Both the position numbers and the translations under genes were made by a program. DNA of 16,082 bases from the NCBI GenBank assembly GCA_002428605.1, contig DIXH01000007.1, forward strand, positions 6,958 to 23,039. The letters are read 5' to 3'. Of this stretch, positions 13,902 to 16,082 are shown in pieces. The notes under the pieces were generated by a model that saw only the letters and a list, made by a program, of their open reading frames with translations, did no database searches and was not told where the DNA came from. The number at the start of each line of letters is the position of its first letter. Position 1 is the stretch's first letter. Origin of the DNA: Clostridiaceae bacterium UBA6085. Its GTDB lineage: Bacteria > Bacillota > Clostridia > Clostridiales > Clostridiaceae.

Positions 13902-14686
13902 TTGCAGATTACCACATGCATACTTGTTTCAGTGACGATTCTGTCTATCCTATGGAAGATGTGATAAGGAAGGCAATCAGTCTGGGACTTCAAGAGATAT
14001 GCTTTACTGAACATGTTGACCATGGTGTCAAGACCGATGACAACTGCGACTATCCAGCTTATGTGAAGGAATTTGAAAGGTGCAGGGGTATATACGGAGA
14101 CAGGATCAGGCTCAGGCTTGGTATAGAATTTGGCATGCAGGTTCATACGATTGGGCAATTCCAGGAAGACTTTGATGCCTATGCCTTTGACTTTGTCATA
14201 TTGTCCTGTCACCAGGTTGGTGACAAGGAATTCTGGACGAAGGAATTCCAGAAGGGGAAGTCACAGAAGGAATACAACGAGAAATACTATGAGGAGATCC
14301 TTGAGGTGATAAAGGTCTATAAGGACTACAGCGTGCTTGGGCATCTTGACATGATCAAGAGGTATGACGATGAAGGGGAGTATCCATTTGAGAAGGTGGA
14401 GCCGCTCATACGTGAGATACTTGAGACTGTCATCCGTGATGGAAAGGGGATCGAAGTGAACACTTCCTCGTTCAGGTACGGACTGGATGACCTGACTCCC
14501 TCCACGGACATCCTGAAGCTCTATAAAAGCCTTGGAGGAAATATCATCACAATAGGATCCGATTCACATGCTGAATCACACCTTGGATATAAGATAGGAG
14601 AAGTTCAGAAAATCCTAAAAGGCCTTGGATTTGAATCCTTTCATACCTTCAGTGGGATGGTGCCGGAAGAAGTTGCGATCCTATAG
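13898..14686 (+). CDS. PHP-family histidinol-phosphatase-like protein
   Basis: The 262-residue protein has the full PHP metal site: DYHMHTCFSDD (His6, His8 at the start), FTEHVDH (His39), GIEFG (Glu77), LSCHQV (His105), GHLDMIKRY (His149) and GSDSH (Asp222, His224). This is the HisJ/HisK type that hydrolyses L-histidinol phosphate to L-histidinol in histidine synthesis. The ATG at 13898 gives the usual N-terminus; the ribosome binding site AAGGGTGAG (13880-13888) is moderate. No other his genes are present, so the substrate is not proved and another phosphoester is possible. Confidence 0.85.
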   Translation: MIADYHMHTCFSDDSVYPMEDVIRKAISLGLQEICFTEHVDHGVKTDDNCDYPAYVKEFERCRGIYGDRIRLRLGIEFGMQVHTIGQFQEDFDAYAFDFVILSCHQVGDKEFWTKEFQKGKSQKEYNEKYYEEILEVIKVYKDYSVLGHLDMIKRYDDEGEYPFEKVEPLIREILETVIRDGKGIEVNTSSFRYGLDDLTPSTDILKLYKSLGGNIITIGSDSHAESHLGYKIGEVQKILKGLGFESFHTFSGMVPEEVAIL

Positions 14687-14724
14687 GCAGAGAAACAGGT
14701 CAAATAATAACCATAATTAGAATT

Positions 14725-14758
14725 GCCCCCGCAGCATATCCTGGATATGAACGGGGGC
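14725..14758. terminator. Hairpin between convergent genes, probable bidirectional terminator
   Basis: GCCCCCG at 14725-14731 pairs with CGGGGGC at 14752-14758. Inside it, CATATC (14735-14740) pairs with GATATG (14744-14749) around a three-base loop, giving a 13-bp two-part stem. The hisJ-like gene reads into it from the left and the activase gene from the right. T-runs are poor on both sides, so efficiency is uncertain. Confidence 0.75.
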
Positions 14759-14774
14759 TATTCATTTACAGGAA

Positions 14775-15683
14775 TCATGATACCTCAAGCCCTGACTTTC
14801 TGAAGATATCCGAGTATTCTTCGAATAAGGGGTCGTCCCTGTGAATCTGGCTTGTTCCATCCATCTCATATTTTCGCCCGAGCAGCTCGTACTTGCCTTC
14901 CCCGAAGCTATGGTACCTGAGCAGGTGTACCTTGCTGATTCCAAGCTGGAGGATAGTCTCACTAAGCCTCGCTGCATCATGAGGTGTGTAGTTGAAGCCA
15001 GGTATGACTGGAACTCTTCCGATGACCTGAAGGGTCGGATAATTTGCCGCTGCCCTTATGTTATCTTGTATCAGCCCAAGGGGCACGCCGGTAAATGCCT
15101 CATGCTTATCGCTGTTCCAGTGCTTGATGTCACAAAGCAGCAGGTCGAGATTCCGAAGAAGTCCTATGAACTTGTCCTTCGGACCATAGCAGGTTGTCTC
15201 CATGGCGGTGTGAATTCCTTTTGACTTTGCTAAAGTGAGTAGCTCGCCGGCGAACACCGGCTGTGCAAGCACTTCTCCTCCAGTCAGCGTGATTCCGCCC
15301 CCTGACTCGGCATAGAAGGGCTCGTCCTTCATTACGATTTCCATGATCTCATGAGCTGTACGGTAATATCCCTCAAAGGAAATTGCACCTGTTGGACAGA
15401 CTTCCTTGCACATCATGCATGCGTTGCATCTTTTGCTGTCAAAGACAATGAGCTTTTGCTCAACCATATGTATCGCATCCCTGCCGCAAGCATTAAGGCA
15501 TGTACCGCAGCTGATGCACTTTTTCCTGTCCCAGGTCATCTCTATCCTTGCTTCCTGGGATTCAGGATTGGAGCACCAGGGGCAGCGAAGCGGACAGCCT
15601 TTGAAGAACACGGCAGTCCTGATGCCCGGACCGTCATGTATGCTGAATCTCTGAACATTGAATATAAGTCCTTTTCCTTCCAT
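14775..15683 (-). CDS. Glycyl-radical enzyme activating protein (PflA-like radical SAM)
   Basis: This family uses S-adenosylmethionine to place a glycyl radical on a partner enzyme. The 302-residue protein has the radical SAM cluster motif CPLRCPWC (Cys30, Cys34, Cys37) after RFSIHDGPGIRT, and the SAM-binding TGGEV at ~134-138. An inserted two-cluster ferredoxin domain carries Cys56/59/62/66 and Cys86/89/92/96. The insertion separates it from classical PflA and places it with activases of dehydratase- or lyase-type glycyl radical enzymes. I start at the second ATG (15683), six bases after GAAGGAGG; the first ATG (15689) abuts that site. No partner enzyme is visible, so the substrate cannot be named. 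Confidence 0.9.
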   Translation of the reverse strand: MEGKGLIFNVQRFSIHDGPGIRTAVFFKGCPLRCPWCSNPESQEARIEMTWDRKKCISCGTCLNACGRDAIHMVEQKLIVFDSKRCNACMMCKEVCPTGAISFEGYYRTAHEIMEIVMKDEPFYAESGGGITLTGGEVLAQPVFAGELLTLAKSKGIHTAMETTCYGPKDKFIGLLRNLDLLLCDIKHWNSDKHEAFTGVPLGLIQDNIRAAANYPTLQVIGRVPVIPGFNYTPHDAARLSETILQLGISKVHLLRYHSFGEGKYELLGRKYEMDGTSQIHRDDPLFEEYSDIFRKSGLEVS

Positions 15684-15784
15684 TTGCATCCTCCTTCGGA
15701 TAATTAGAGGATACCAGAAAAAAGGGTGAAATGGAATAATAAAACTTCAAAAGCAAGAAAATAACTTACGAATGAAAGTAATTA

Positions 15785-15813
15785 TTGACTCATATGAAAG
15801 AAGTGGATATAAT
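15785..15813 (+). promoter_or_regulatory. Sigma-A promoter of the DeoR-family gene
   Basis: TTGACT at 15785-15790 (5 of 6 to consensus) and a perfect TATAAT at 15808-15813 are spaced by exactly 17 bases, 32 bp before the start codon. The 162-bp divergent gap to the activase gene shows no equally clear minus-strand promoter. Confidence 0.85.
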
Positions 15814-15845
15814 TTGAGGTGAGTAAGGTATAGGGGGATGATTAT

Positions 15846-16082
15846 ATGTCCAGGGAAGTAGAGCTGCTAGACATCATAATTAGTGAAGGCAGGATCTCGG
15901 TGGCGGAACTCGCTAAGAGAACTGACGTATCACAGGTGACCATACGCAAGGACCTGGACCAGCTGGAGGCGAAGGGACTTATTTCAAGGGAACATGGCTA
16001 TGCCTCTGCGCTCAACTCCGATGACCTTGCCAACAGGCTGGCAGTGAACTATTCAGCGAAGAGGCTGATTGCTGAGAGGGCT
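15846..16082 (+). CDS. DeoR/GlpR-family transcriptional regulator, 5' end (partial)
   Basis: The first 79 codons of a regulator that runs off the right edge. It starts MSREVELLDIIISEGRISVAELAKRTDVSQVTIRKDLDQLEAKGLISREHG. This is the N-terminal DeoR-type winged helix-turn-helix, with the recognition helix at VSQVTIRKDLDQLE (about residues 28-41). The rest of the family is a sugar-phosphate-sensing domain, which lies outside. GGGGG (15833-15837) gives a ribosome binding site eight bases before the ATG. It is divergent from the activase gene and could control it or a downstream sugar operon; neither is shown here. Confidence 0.93.
   Translation, partial: MSREVELLDIIISEGRISVAELAKRTDVSQVTIRKDLDQLEAKGLISREHGYASALNSDDLANRLAVNYSAKRLIAERA

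Noticed and set aside
13571..14212. A 213-codon minus-strand open frame across the Fic 3' end and the hisJ-like gene
   Set aside because: It is antisense to well-supported genes with complete motifs, has low-complexity hydrophobic composition and no family motif or ribosome binding site.
14841..15707. Plus-strand open frames opposite the activase gene
   Set aside because: The minus strand encodes a full radical SAM protein with eleven placed cysteines; the plus frames lack recognisable motifs.
15762..15786. Imperfect inverted repeat upstream of the DeoR-family promoter as an operator
   Set aside because: Arms match over only four to five bases in AT-rich DNA, which is too weak to report as a site.

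Overview
The window comes from a Firmicutes genome, most likely an anaerobic member of the Clostridia. The evidence is the gene order (spc and alpha ribosomal operons, then an ECF transporter module, truA, rplM and rpsI), a KOW-domain protein between map and infA, heavy use of AGA/AGG and ATA codons, and an oxygen-sensitive glycyl-radical activating enzyme. The genus cannot be fixed from this sequence alone.

Positions 1-7972 (+ strand) are the end of the spc operon and the alpha operon: rpsH (3' end), rplF, rplR, rpsE, rpmD, rplO, secY, adk, map, a KOW-domain protein, infA, rpmJ, rpsM, rpsK, rpoA and rplQ. rpmD and rpmJ are short but intact. rpsD, which many clostridia carry between rpsK and rpoA, is absent. 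In its place is a 121-bp gap that can fold into a long imperfect hairpin. Two hairpins follow rplQ, and the second is a textbook terminator at 8005-8036.

Positions 8106-11351 hold an overlapping cassette: ecfA1, ecfA2, ecfT and truA. The first three encode the shared energizing module of group II ECF vitamin transporters. No substrate-binding S component is present here. The truA-rplM gap carries a near-consensus promoter and a structured leader, probably the autoregulatory L13 leader, ahead of rplM-rpsI.

Positions 12484-13901 look like an accessory insertion zone. It begins with three tandem 20-bp hairpin repeats that start inside the rpsI stop codon, followed by a terminator. Next is an AT-rich gene for a fusion of an XRE-type helix-turn-helix and a Fic domain, with repeats in its promoter. 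The zone ends with relic DNA that includes what looks like the first ~20 codons of a Phd/YefM antitoxin running into the start of the next gene.

Positions 13898-16082 hold a PHP-family histidinol-phosphatase-like gene (+), a hairpin between convergent genes, a glycyl-radical-enzyme activase with two extra 4Fe-4S motifs (-), and, divergent from it, the start of a DeoR-family regulator with a near-consensus promoter. The window ends inside that regulator.

The first two thirds are core translation, secretion and transcription genes. The less ordinary parts are the Fic/antitoxin zone, the structured rpsK-rpoA gap and the activase that has no visible partner enzyme.
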